A DNA stretch of 9,583 nucleotides from a candidate division CSSED10-310 bacterium (GCA_016932295.1 JAFGDC010000378.1:1-9583), one strand, 5' to 3'. Positions 1 through 6,818 are shown, numbered from the stretch's first letter. Program-made: numbers and translations. The notes: a model not told the origin generated them from the sequence alone.

Positions 1-697
1 CCTCCGGCGGCGATACATAGAAGCCCGATTGCGGGCAGCCAGAGAAACTGTTGTGAGTGGCGGCGATGGGAGGGGTATGGGGAGTGTCGCAATACAGATC
101 CATCCCCACCCCGGCATCGTTGCCCTCGAAACGGTTGCCATGGCCTTCGCCGCCTATCAGTGGATCACTCTCCCCGAGGATGGCGACAGCGCCGCCGAAT
201 GCAGCCCGGCCGTCGGTGAAACTGCAGTCGGTGATGACCGGCGCGCCGCCCTCCACCGCTATCGAGCCGCCGCGGTAATAGGCCCAGCAGTGCTCGAACC
301 GGCAGTCGGTGATGGTGGGCGATGAAGCCTCGATGTCGATTCCGGCGCCGTCCCTGTCGAAGCCGTTGCGGATGGTGAAGCCGCGGATGACGGTGTCAGG
401 ACCGTCACCCCACCAGATGTTGAACGCGTTGTTCTCATCTTCGCAATCGATAATGCAGTTCGCCGGGCCGTTTTCCGAGCGGATCGTGATGGTATAACCG
501 GTGAACAGGTAGACACTGATGTTGCCGGTGCCGGTCCACGTGCCGTCCGCCACCAGCACGGTATCGCCGTCCAGGGCCATGATCACGGCGGTCTGGATGT
601 CGGGATAATCCCCAGGGACATGAAGTGTGGCGGCGGCCGCGGGTAGCGCGATGCATATACTCAACAAGGGTAACAATATGCGTATCCTGTGAATCAT
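1..697 (-). CDS. Secreted right-handed parallel beta-helix protein, C-terminus beyond window
   Basis: Reading the bottom strand from the ATG at 697-695 gives 232 uninterrupted codons to the left edge, so the C-terminus is missing. The start is fixed by AGGAGG at 708-703, five bases upstream. Residues 1-23 are a Sec signal peptide (MIHRIRILLP core, ending LPAAAA). The mature N-terminus has the typical opening of secreted beta-helix proteins: HVPGDYPDIQTA followed by GDTVLVADGTW. After that come short rungs of the PbH1 type, such as TVIRGFTIRNG, SPTITDCRFEHC and APVITDCSFTDG, with Gly-Gly turns and Asn/Cys positions. By family knowledge this is an extracellular or surface beta-solenoid; some relatives are polysaccharide lyases and many have no known activity. 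No catalytic motif can be assigned here. The gene is divergent from the C25 protease. It resembles the beta-helix gene at the right edge in its opening motif. Confidence 0.9.
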   Translation of the reverse strand, partial: MIHRIRILLPLLSICIALPAAAATLHVPGDYPDIQTAVIMALDGDTVLVADGTWTGTGNISVYLFTGYTITIRSENGPANCIIDCEDENNAFNIWWGDGPDTVIRGFTIRNGFDRDGAGIDIEASSPTITDCRFEHCWAYYRGGSIAVEGGAPVITDCSFTDGRAAFGGAVAILGESDPLIGGEGHGNRFEGNDAGVGMDLYCDTPHTPPIAATHNSFSGCPQSGFYVSPPE

Positions 698-774
698 CTG
701 AACCTCCTCGGCTTGTATGACTCTAATGTACTTCTTCAAAGGAAAAAAATACATAGCCGCGGGAGAATATTTCC

Positions 775-808
775 GCTCTCCGCCTGTTTCACTCGAAGGG
801 CGGAGAGC
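775..808. repeat. 10-bp perfect inverted repeat in the divergent intergenic region
   Basis: GCTCTCCGCC at 775-784 pairs with GGCGGAGAGC at 799-808 around a 14-base spacer. Neither side is followed by a T tract, so it does not look like a rho-independent terminator. It lies 78 bp from the beta-helix start and 59 bp upstream of the -35 box of the protease promoter candidate. It could be an operator for a dimeric regulator shared by the two divergent genes, or an RNA hairpin in the leader of a longer transcript. Confidence 0.5.
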
Positions 809-866
809 AGTCATGAACAGCCGGGACTTTTCGCGGGCGCGCTCCGGATTTACACACGCCGGTTCC

Positions 867-895
867 ATGACAAAACCAATGATGCTCATTATACT
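867..895 (+). promoter_or_regulatory. Sigma70-type promoter candidate for the C25 protease gene
   Basis: ATGACA at 867-872 matches the -35 consensus TTGACA at five of six bases. Exactly 17 bases later, TATACT at 890-895 matches TATAAT at five of six. This would start transcription near 902 and leave a leader of about 100 bases before the ATG at 1002. The match is by eye only. Sigma-factor preferences of this organism are unknown. Confidence 0.45.
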
Positions 896-990
896 GGAAG
901 TCATGACGATGTTCTGTATATGGATGCTCCGCCGTTGCGTCTGAGCCCGGTTGGTGACGGTCGTGGGACGACTGCTCACCGGGTTCGACG

Positions 991-995
991 GGAGG
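991..995 (+). promoter_or_regulatory. Ribosome binding site that decides the C25 protease start
   Basis: GGAGG at 991-995 directly abuts an ATG at 996 but lies six bases before the ATG at 1002, which is the normal spacing. The in-frame TTG at 951 has no such site and would put 17 unsuited residues before the signal peptide. Translation therefore most likely begins at 1002. Confidence 0.7.
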
Positions 996-1001
996 ATGAA
1001 A

Positions 1002-4000
1002 ATGAGACGTCTGGTTATGTCATCTGTCATGGCAATGCTGTGTTGTTATGGGTTGTGCACGGTGCCGGCCGCCGCCTGCAGTATCAAGGTGCAGGCTCCG
1101 GTCCGGGAAGTGGAGCAGTCCGGCGGGCGGCTCCTGGTCATGCCCGGTTATTCCCTTGCAACGGTGACCGGTCTGCCGATGCTGCCGGTCAGGCCGGTGT
1201 TTGTCAGCGTTCCGGCCGGAACCGATTCATACACGGTGGAACTTACGGCTATCCGCGGCCGTCTCCTGCCCGGTGCCTATGATATTCCCCCGGCGCCGGC
1301 CCCCACGCTGTTTTCTATGTCCGGAGCAATTGGTCAGACCAATCCTGATCCCGCTGTGTACGGCCGGGATGCATGGTTTCCATCGTTACCCATGGACGCC
1401 GCGGGAGTGGTGACGGTCCGTGGTGAAAAGTATGCGCTGCTGCGGTTCCATCCATTGCGGTACAATCCCGCCTGCGGATCGGTATACGCCGTCGAGGAGC
1501 TGGAATACAGGCTGGTTCTGACCCCGGCGGGAACCATCACCTCCGGTGCGGAGACGCCGCTCGCGGCGCTGCTGAACGATGCCGGCGGATCACGTTCGCT
1601 CGCGGCCGGCGAGGTGCAGTACCTGATCGTGACTACGGAAGAGTATGCGCCGGTGTTCCGGGAACTCCGCGACTGGAAGCACGCCAAGGGTGTGCCGGCG
1701 GCGCTCCTGACGATGGAGGAGATAGAAGCTGCGTATTCCGGCGTGGATGCCGCCGGAAAGCTCCGCAACTGCCTGAGAGAGTATTTCATGCACAAGGGCT
1801 TGCGGTGGGTGCTGCTGGGCGGCGACATGGGAGTCGTACCCTTGCGTTGGGCCTTCGCCATGGATTGCGAGTACGGTTCGCGTGAGGATGAAAACGACCT
1901 GGTCGCGGATCTTTATTACTCGGACCTGGACGGCTCATGGGACGTGGACGGCGACGGGATATTCGGTGAGGTGGCGGACCATGTCGACCTGATGCCGGAA
2001 CTGTACGTGGGCAGAGCGCCGGTGGATACCATGACGGAGGCCGAGGCGTTCGTGGCGAAGACCCTGCAGTACGAGACGGCGCCGCCGGCGGATCACTGGA
2101 ACCAGGCGCTCTTCCTGGGCGATGTGCTGTGGGACGATCCTTACACCGACAGCGGCGTTTGTAAGGATATGATCGATGACGAAAGCTTTTCCGATGCCTA
2201 CGAGATCATCAAACTGTACATGTCGATGGGTAACGAAACCCCCGAGGCGGCGATCGCGGCCATCAATGCCGGCATGAACATCATCAATCATAACGGCCAC
2301 GCGATGTACTCCGGCGTCGGCACCGGGACAGGCAGCCTGATTGTCGCGGACATGGATGCACTCGTCAATGGCGACCGCCAAGGTATTTTTTACTCCATCG
2401 GCTGCTGGTCCGCCGCCTTGGATTATGACGGCGTATCCGAGCATTTCGTCACCAATCCCAATGGCGGCGGCATCGCATATATCGGCAACTCGAGATACGG
2501 CTGGGGTTCGCCCGGGTATCCGGGGTACGGCGTGTCCGACCAGTTCGATCGCTGTTTTTTCCATTATCTGCTTGCGGAAGGACGCGTTCACCTGGGGGAG
2601 GCGCTGGCCCTCACGAAGGTTTCCTTCATCGATCGGTCCCGCGAGGAGAACGTGTTTCGCTGGCACCAGTACCAGTTGAACCTGCTGGGCGATCCTGAGG
2701 TGGCCGTCTGGACCGCCGCGCCGCTGGTTCCGGTGGTGGCGGCGCCTGCATCGCTGCCGGCCGGCGTGGTGGATGTAACGGTGGTGGTGACCGATGACGG
2801 GGGCGCCGCGGTGGAAGGCGCGACGGTGTGCTTCAGCAATGATGACGGTGTGTATGGGTACGAGGAGACAGATCGCGCCGGTGCCGCCTCGGTCCCGCTG
2901 GAGGTGTCCGGCGCAACGGTCAGGCTGGTGGTTTCCGGCGCCAACCTGGTGCCGCATTCCTCGCAGGTGCCGGTCGTGCATCAGGGACCGTGGCTGCACG
3001 CGGTGGAAGCACGGGTGGATGACGGCGCCGGCAACGGCGACGGCGAGATCAATCCCGGTGAGACCTTCGATCTGACGGTTGTTCTGGAGAACCTGGGCGG
3101 CGCCGTCGCCCATTCTCCCGCCGCCGTCCTGAGCTGTGATGCGGCCGGAGTGACCGTGGTGAGCGGTGCGACGAGTTACGGTGACATTGCCGCCGGCAGC
3201 CACGGGCAGCCGGCAGCGTCCTTTCAATTGGCGGTTGCGGCCGGGACGGCTGCCACCGGTTTCCAGTGCCTGCTGACCCTGTCTTTCGACGGTGACGAGA
3301 CGGTGGAAGTACTGCCCCTGTGCGTGCGCGTGCCGCGGCTGGAGGTGGCCGGCTACGTGGTGTATGACAACGGCGGTGACGGCGATGGTGTGGCCGATCC
3401 CGGCGAGCGGGTGGATCTGTATGTACTGCTGCGCAATGAGGGCGGCGGCTGGGCGCATGATATCGACGCCGTTTTGTCCTCATCGCCGGAATATACCGTG
3501 GCGGCGGCGGGCTGTATCTATCCGGATCTGCCGGCCGGCGAGGGGAGCGGCGGCGTGACACCCTTTACGCTTGTTATCGACGGGAGCCTGGCAGATGGTG
3601 CGGTGGTTGAATCGCTGCTGGAGGTGACCCATGACGGCGGCCGGGAGGATCTGCCCGTTACCCTGACCATCGGCGCCACCGGTTTCCGGTCGGGCATGGA
3701 AACCGGGGAGGGGTGGACGGTGGAGGGCGGCGGCTGGTGCCGCACCACCTACCGGCCACGTGCTGGGTCCTATTCATATTATTGCGGCGACGAGGAGAGC
3801 AGGAGGTATTCCGATAACATGGATTGCGCCCTGGTGTCTCCCCCGATCCAGGTGGCGCCGGAGTCCATGTTGTCCTACTGGCGCTGGTACAAGGTGCCGA
3901 TGTTCGGCAACGACGGGATGGTGGTGGAGATCGAGGATGGGGATGAATGGGTGAGGCTGCATTACGAGGGCAGCGGCGGGGCGTTGCCGGTTCTGTACCT

Positions 4001-4481
4001 CCGGTCGGAATGGACCAAAGTGAATCTCGACATTTCTGGATATCCTGGTGAACGCAGGATCCGGTTCCGGTTCATCAGCAATGCCAACATGACGGAGGAG
4101 GGCTTTTACGTCGATGACGTAGAAGTGGCGGGGTATACGGGTAATTTCCATGGCGCCGAGGAGCCGACCTGCGCCGTGATGAAACCGCTGGCCTGCGCCG
4201 CCGGCTGGTGGGATACCGCCCTGGCGGCGGGGAGCGGCGAGATCACCTTCGCCGCCTGGGTGCTGGATCCCGGCGGCCGGGGTATCCGCCGGGTCAGCCT
4301 GCTGGCGGACGGGATGCTCACCGGTATAGACCTGGCGGCCATGCCGGGCAGTGACATGCTGTTTATTCTCGATCCGGTGCCGGTGTCTGGGTTGGCGCCG
4401 GCAACCCTTCTGCTGCAGGTGGCGGCGCAGAACGACCTGGGGGTGTGGAGCGATCCCTGGCCGGAACTGAAGGTGGACTGA
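1002..4481 (+). CDS. Secreted gingipain-type cysteine protease (peptidase family C25), multidomain
   Basis: From the ATG at 1002 the product is 1159 residues. Residues 1-25 form a Sec signal peptide followed by Cys26; the preceding Ala-Ala-Ala makes only a weak lipobox. Residues about 26-200 resemble the C25 propeptide, which normally keeps the zymogen inactive until removed. The protease domain spans about 204-570. It starts VQYLIVTT, contains LLGGD and the conserved YVGRAPVDT block, and ends QLNLLGDPEVAVW. The catalytic dyad should be His433 in NHNGH (codon 2298-2300) and Cys468 in SIGCWS (2403-2405), spaced much as in gingipains. A DVDGDG calcium-loop-like motif lies at 314-319. Next come an Ig-like domain (about 575-660), two repeats of about 110 residues with loops GNGDGEINPGE and GDGDGVADPGE (start of each near 664 and 779), a jelly-roll/MAM-like domain (about 894-1045, ending GFYVDDVEV), and a final Ig-like segment. 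I see no type IX secretion C-terminal domain. It acts outside the cytoplasm; substrate unknown. Family call sure, specificity not. Confidence 0.93.
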   Translation: MRRLVMSSVMAMLCCYGLCTVPAAACSIKVQAPVREVEQSGGRLLVMPGYSLATVTGLPMLPVRPVFVSVPAGTDSYTVELTAIRGRLLPGAYDIPPAPAPTLFSMSGAIGQTNPDPAVYGRDAWFPSLPMDAAGVVTVRGEKYALLRFHPLRYNPACGSVYAVEELEYRLVLTPAGTITSGAETPLAALLNDAGGSRSLAAGEVQYLIVTTEEYAPVFRELRDWKHAKGVPAALLTMEEIEAAYSGVDAAGKLRNCLREYFMHKGLRWVLLGGDMGVVPLRWAFAMDCEYGSREDENDLVADLYYSDLDGSWDVDGDGIFGEVADHVDLMPELYVGRAPVDTMTEAEAFVAKTLQYETAPPADHWNQALFLGDVLWDDPYTDSGVCKDMIDDESFSDAYEIIKLYMSMGNETPEAAIAAINAGMNIINHNGHAMYSGVGTGTGSLIVADMDALVNGDRQGIFYSIGCWSAALDYDGVSEHFVTNPNGGGIAYIGNSRYGWGSPGYPGYGVSDQFDRCFFHYLLAEGRVHLGEALALTKVSFIDRSREENVFRWHQYQLNLLGDPEVAVWTAAPLVPVVAAPASLPAGVVDVTVVVTDDGGAAVEGATVCFSNDDGVYGYEETDRAGAASVPLEVSGATVRLVVSGANLVPHSSQVPVVHQGPWLHAVEARVDDGAGNGDGEINPGETFDLTVVLENLGGAVAHSPAAVLSCDAAGVTVVSGATSYGDIAAGSHGQPAASFQLAVAAGTAATGFQCLLTLSFDGDETVEVLPLCVRVPRLEVAGYVVYDNGGDGDGVADPGERVDLYVLLRNEGGGWAHDIDAVLSSSPEYTVAAAGCIYPDLPAGEGSGGVTPFTLVIDGSLADGAVVESLLEVTHDGGREDLPVTLTIGATGFRSGMETGEGWTVEGGGWCRTTYRPRAGSYSYYCGDEESRRYSDNMDCALVSPPIQVAPESMLSYWRWYKVPMFGNDGMVVEIEDGDEWVRLHYEGSGGALPVLYLRSEWTKVNLDISGYPGERRIRFRFISNANMTEEGFYVDDVEVAGYTGNFHGAEEPTCAVMKPLACAAGWWDTALAAGSGEITFAAWVLDPGGRGIRRVSLLADGMLTGIDLAAMPGSDMLFILDPVPVSGLAPATLLLQVAAQNDLGVWSDPWPELKVD

Positions 4482-4486
4482 AGAAG

Positions 4487-4506
4487 GGGAAGTGAACAGG
4501 GTGGAC
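4487..4506 (+). repeat. Degenerate GTGAAC/GTGGAC repeat, copy after the protease gene
   Basis: GGGAAGTG at 4487-4494 and GGGTGGAC at 4499-4506 recur with the same four-base gap in the next intergenic region on this strand (5586-5605). The gap bases differ, so the shared blocks are eight bases each. The element begins six bases after the protease stop codon. The end of that gene, GGTGGACTGA at 4472-4481, also recurs downstream at 5615-5624. These look like relics of a short-period intergenic repeat and not coding sequence. Confidence 0.4.
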
Positions 4507-4620
4507 GCTGGTTACCTGGTTGAAACGGGTATCGAAGATCGTCTGTTTTTTCTCGTCGTCGGCGGCGGTACCATGAGCATGTATCGAAGAGGATTCTTCT
4601 GGAGGACGGATTCTGTTCGG

Positions 4621-4626
4621 TATAAT
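4621..4626 (+). promoter_or_regulatory. -10 box candidate for the Tat-PAAR gene
   Basis: A perfect TATAAT lies 20 bases before the ATG at 4647. Transcription would begin near 4633, leaving a short leader that includes AGGAGG at 4636-4641, five bases before the start. No convincing -35 box is found at 16-18 bases spacing, so an activator would be needed if this is a real promoter. A 10-bp direct repeat, GTATCGAAGA at 4529-4538 and 4581-4590, and a small inverted repeat GAAGA/TCTTC at 4586-4599 lie just upstream and could be binding sites. Confidence 0.35.
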
Positions 4627-4646
4627 GAGATAAAAAGGAGGAAGGC

Positions 4647-5534
4647 ATGGAACATCGATTCGATGCGGAGTCGTTCCTGGCGGAACTGGCCGAAGCGGTG
4701 CGCGGCGGTAGTTTAAGCCGGCGTGCGTTTCTTAAGGCGTCGGTGAGCCTGGGATTATCGGCCGTCGCCGTGGGAGGACTCCTCTACCCGACATCCTCCC
4801 GCGCAGGACAGACCGATCTCGGCGCCCTCCTCAAGGAACTGCAGAAGGAAATGGACCAGGCTCAGAAAGATCTTGAGGCGGCGGTCAAGAAGTACAACGA
4901 GGAGGTGGCCAGGCTGGAGGCGATGGAAGACGACGAACCGCTGAACGACCAAGGCAATGAGAACGTGTATCTCAAGTTGCGGTATCCGGCGGGGAAGAGC
5001 CCCAACGTGTTCCAGACGGGCTGGCTGTTCGGCGCAGAATGTCTGCTCAAGCCCGCCAACGAGGACGACGATCCCATCGATGCCTCGGCGGACGTTGAAT
5101 GGAGCGGCAGCGGCACGTTTTCACCATCACGGGGTGCCACCTCTCGTCCGAGTTTCAGCGGCATCGGGAAGAACACCATCGTGCTGTCCGTCATGTACAA
5201 GTATGAAAAAATCACCAAGACCGTTCACGTGAACGTGGTGAGCACCGCTGGATATGCCTCGGTGGGCTCGCGCGCGGTCTGCCTCCAGGATGCGCACGGC
5301 TGCCCCGCCTGCCCCCACAAGGTGGCCGGCCCGGTCCTGCAGGGCAGTCCCCATGTGCTGATCGACGGCCAGCCGGCGGCGCGGGTGGGCGATACCGGTC
5401 TCCACGCATCCTGTTGTGGTGCGAACACGTTCAAGATCGCCGAGGGTGATCCCAACGTGTTGATCGACGGCAAACCCGCGGCCAGGAGCGGTTGCAAGAC
5501 CATCCACTGCGGCGGTATCGGTCACCTGGAATGA
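4647..5534 (+). CDS. Tat-exported coiled-coil protein with C-terminal PAAR domain
   Basis: The 295-residue product starts at an ATG with AGGAGG five bases upstream. A twin-arginine signal is clear: SRRAFLK at 24-30, a hydrophobic stretch at 31-47, and a likely cut after SRA at 53. Residues about 56-95 are a charged heptad-like coiled coil. Residues about 105-198 look like a single beta-sandwich, with alternating strands near the end (NTIVLSVMYKYEKITKTVHV). Residues about 202-295 are a PAAR domain of the Cys-rich HGCPACPH subtype. It has two GxPAAR motifs (241-246 and 275-280), His217, His224, His253 and His287, and seven cysteines, several of which probably bind zinc or form disulfides. PAAR proteins normally cap the VgrG spike of type VI or other contractile systems and are loaded from the cytoplasm, so folded export by Tat is odd. 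The protein stops at GHLE, where relatives I remember run on. No spike or sheath gene is visible. Domain calls are firm; function is unknown. Confidence 0.92.
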   Translation: MEHRFDAESFLAELAEAVRGGSLSRRAFLKASVSLGLSAVAVGGLLYPTSSRAGQTDLGALLKELQKEMDQAQKDLEAAVKKYNEEVARLEAMEDDEPLNDQGNENVYLKLRYPAGKSPNVFQTGWLFGAECLLKPANEDDDPIDASADVEWSGSGTFSPSRGATSRPSFSGIGKNTIVLSVMYKYEKITKTVHVNVVSTAGYASVGSRAVCLQDAHGCPACPHKVAGPVLQGSPHVLIDGQPAARVGDTGLHASCCGANTFKIAEGDPNVLIDGKPAARSGCKTIHCGGIGHLE

Positions 5535-5585
5535 GCCGTTGAATACGCAGCCACCGGCCATGATTCGCGACCGGCAACGGAAAAA

Positions 5586-5632
5586 GGGAAGTGTGCTGGG
5601 TGGACAATGTGAACGGTGGACTGAGTGAACAG
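5586..5632 (+). repeat. Degenerate GTGAAC/GTGGAC repeat, copy after the Tat-PAAR gene
   Basis: This stretch carries GGGAAGTG (5586-5593) and GGGTGGAC (5598-5605), matching 4487-4506, then GTGAAC (5609-5614), GGTGGACTGA (5615-5624) and GTGAACAG (5625-5632). The unit is roughly GTGAACnGTGGAC, imperfectly repeated. I have a memory of similar short-period GTGAACAGTGGAC tracts in intergenic regions of uncultured bacteria, but could not check it. Confidence 0.45.
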
Positions 5633-5657
5633 CGGATACCCGAACAACGTTGACCTG

Positions 5658-5687
5658 GCCGGATGTCAATTCCTGCTTGACACCGGC
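5658..5687. repeat. Bulged hairpin between convergent genes
   Basis: GCCGG (5658-5662) pairs with CCGGC (5683-5687). After a one-base bulge at 5663, TGTCAA (5664-5669) pairs with TTGACA (5677-5682) around a seven-base loop. This sits between the ends of the Tat-PAAR gene and the bottom-strand barrel gene, where a bidirectional terminator would be expected. There is no T tract on either side, so termination is possible but unproven. It lies directly next to the parS-like palindrome. Confidence 0.4.
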
Positions 5688-5703
5688 GGTTCCACGTGGA
5701 ACG
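5688..5703. promoter_or_regulatory. parS-like ParB-binding palindrome
   Basis: The 16-mer is GGTTCCACGTGGAACG. Its inner 14 bases are a perfect palindrome. It matches the widely conserved parS form TGTTCCACGTGGAACA at 14 of 16 positions, differing only at the two outermost bases. parS sites bind ParB and nucleate chromosome or plasmid segregation, usually near the origin. The position between converging genes leaves it free of coding constraint. No parA or parB gene is present in the window. A chance palindrome or another CACGTG-binding regulator remains possible. Confidence 0.55.
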
Positions 5704-5734
5704 GGAATGCCGTCCGGCTGTGGTCAGGGAGCGC

Positions 5735-6667
5735 TCAGAACAACTGGTAATTCAACGTCAGCAGCGTGCCCGTCTTCCACTGCGCTTTATCTATGACCAG
5801 CTCATCATAGTACATCAGGCCGGTGATCGTGACTCCCAGGAACTTGTTCAGCGTGAAGACCAGCGATGTCTCCCACTCCGCCTTCCAGAACTCCTCGACG
5901 AAACCGTAAAACCCGGTCAGCCTGCTGCCCAGCAGCGCGTGCTCGTGCAAGGGCAGCTTCAGTTCCACGGCGGCGTCGGCACCCACGTCTTCATACTTTT
6001 CCACCAGCGTGAACTCCACTTCCTCCGTATCCTCGTCATCGTTCTCGATATAGTAGCCGTCCGCCACCAACTGCTTGGCCGCCGCACCGATACGGAAGTT
6101 CAACTCCCGTCCGTCGCCTTCGCCGTTACACACGTTGAACTCGAGCCCGACACCCTCACTCAGATTGAGCGGCTCAAAACCACCGGAAACCCTGATACGG
6201 TCGCCTGTTTCAGCATCACGATCCCTGTCGAACAACGCGGTTACCGGATCGTCGTAATGCAGGTATCCAGGCATCGCCGGCGCTGTCGCGGTGAACTGCG
6301 CGAAAGGCCGCACATGTTTCCGCCACTGATACCGGTAAATGGATTCCAGCGCGAGCTGGTCGCTCCCCTTCCTGGAGACCTGATCCTCGACCTTGCTGAC
6401 GCCATACTCCGCCTTGAAGGTGTTCGTCCAGCGGTTCTTTCCTTTCAGGTACGTCCCCGACAGATCGAAAATGCCGTTGAATGAACTGTTGTCCACATCT
6501 CCCATCTGCCAGTTGTCATACCTGGTGAATGACGCGGAACCACCCAGCGCCGCTGATATGTTCCAGCCCTCCCTGGCGCCGCCTCCGTCGCCCTCCGCCG
6601 GCAGTGCAATGGATGTGAACAACAAACCCGCTGATACCGTCAGTACCGCAATGATCGACGCTTTCAT
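5735..6667 (-). CDS. Outer-membrane beta-barrel protein, DUF3078-like
   Basis: The product is 310 residues from the ATG at 6667-6665, with AGGGGG at 6677-6672 as ribosome binding site. The reading frame stays open upstream for 141 codons, but that part has no signal peptide and runs through repeats, so I reject it. Residues 1 to about 24 are a Sec signal peptide ending ALPA. The mature protein shows alternating aromatic/polar strands. The region around 34-135 follows the DUF3078 pattern: EGWNISAALGGSASFTRY, then NWQMGDVDNSS, WTNTFKAEYG, RKGSDQLALES, and FAQFTA ahead of MPGY. It ends NYQLF, with the terminal Phe that the barrel-assembly machinery recognises. Members of the family are outer-membrane proteins of unknown function, found mostly in FCB-group bacteria. 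Acidic DDEDTEE at 210-216 probably lies in a loop. The family assignment is from motif memory; the barrel call is firmer. Confidence 0.85.
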   Translation of the reverse strand: MKASIIAVLTVSAGLLFTSIALPAEGDGGGAREGWNISAALGGSASFTRYDNWQMGDVDNSSFNGIFDLSGTYLKGKNRWTNTFKAEYGVSKVEDQVSRKGSDQLALESIYRYQWRKHVRPFAQFTATAPAMPGYLHYDDPVTALFDRDRDAETGDRIRVSGGFEPLNLSEGVGLEFNVCNGEGDGRELNFRIGAAAKQLVADGYYIENDDEDTEEVEFTLVEKYEDVGADAAVELKLPLHEHALLGSRLTGFYGFVEEFWKAEWETSLVFTLNKFLGVTITGLMYYDELVIDKAQWKTGTLLTLNYQLF

Positions 6668-6695
6668 TGGTCCCCCTTTCCCGGATGTCGGCGCC

Positions 6696-6724
6696 AGTGT
6701 GGCAAGAACCCGCCCGGTCGTCAA
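6696..6724 (-). promoter_or_regulatory. Weak promoter candidate for the outer-membrane barrel gene
   Basis: On the bottom strand TTGACG (6724-6719) matches five of six -35 bases. After 17 bases comes CACACT (6701-6696), only three of six for a -10 box, but it is preceded by TGC as in extended -10 promoters. Transcription would start about 20 bases before the ATG. The tandem repeats lie immediately upstream of this site. Confidence 0.25.
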
Positions 6725-6737
6725 GGGATTGCGGATT

Positions 6738-6803
6738 GCAGATGGAGCGCGTAGCGCCGGCAGATGGAGCGCGTGGCGCCGGCAGATGGAGCGCGTGGCG
6801 CCA
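6738..6803. repeat. Three tandem 22-bp repeats
   Basis: Units lie at 6738-6759, 6760-6781 and 6782-6803 without spacers. Each begins GCAGATGGAGCGCGT and ends GCGCC plus one base. Units 1 and 2 differ only at position 16 (A or G), and units 2 and 3 only at the last base. Each unit has partial internal symmetry (GGAGCGC facing GGCGCC). A doubled GGATTGC (6726-6739) leads into the array. The 22-bp period is close to two helical turns, which would suit an array of protein-binding sites upstream of the barrel gene. A dispersed intergenic repeat family is the main alternative. Confidence 0.85.
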
Positions 6804-6818
6804 GCCGCGCCCTGGTTG

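Noticed and set aside
711..745. Bottom-strand promoter for the left beta-helix gene (TTGAAG, 16 bp, TACAAG)
   Set aside because: Both boxes match only four of six bases, which is close to chance in this AT-richer stretch.
951..1001. TTG start for the protease 17 codons upstream
   Set aside because: GGAGG at 991-995 is correctly spaced for the ATG at 1002, and the signal peptide begins there.
689..1282. 197-residue forward frame overlapping the protease start
   Set aside because: It overlaps the signal peptide and propeptide coding sequence in another frame and has shadow-like composition.
1935..3458. 507-residue open frame on the bottom strand
   Set aside because: It is antisense to the conserved C25 protease frame, is rich in His/Arg/Gly as GC-rich shadow frames are, and has no recognisable motif or start signal.
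4529..4547. T-run at 4541-4547 as a rho-independent terminator after the protease
   Set aside because: No adequate stem precedes the T-run; only three-base pairings are available.
4492..4716. 74-residue GTG-start frame between the protease and Tat-PAAR genes
   Set aside because: It overlaps the start of the Tat-PAAR gene, lies on the degenerate repeat, and has no recognisable domain.
5535..5585. CCGTTG/CAACGG pairing after the Tat-PAAR stop as a terminator
   Set aside because: The arms are far apart, the inner pairing is off register, and an A-run and not a T-run follows on the coding strand.
5696..6484. 262-residue forward frame
   Set aside because: Antisense shadow of the outer-membrane barrel gene.
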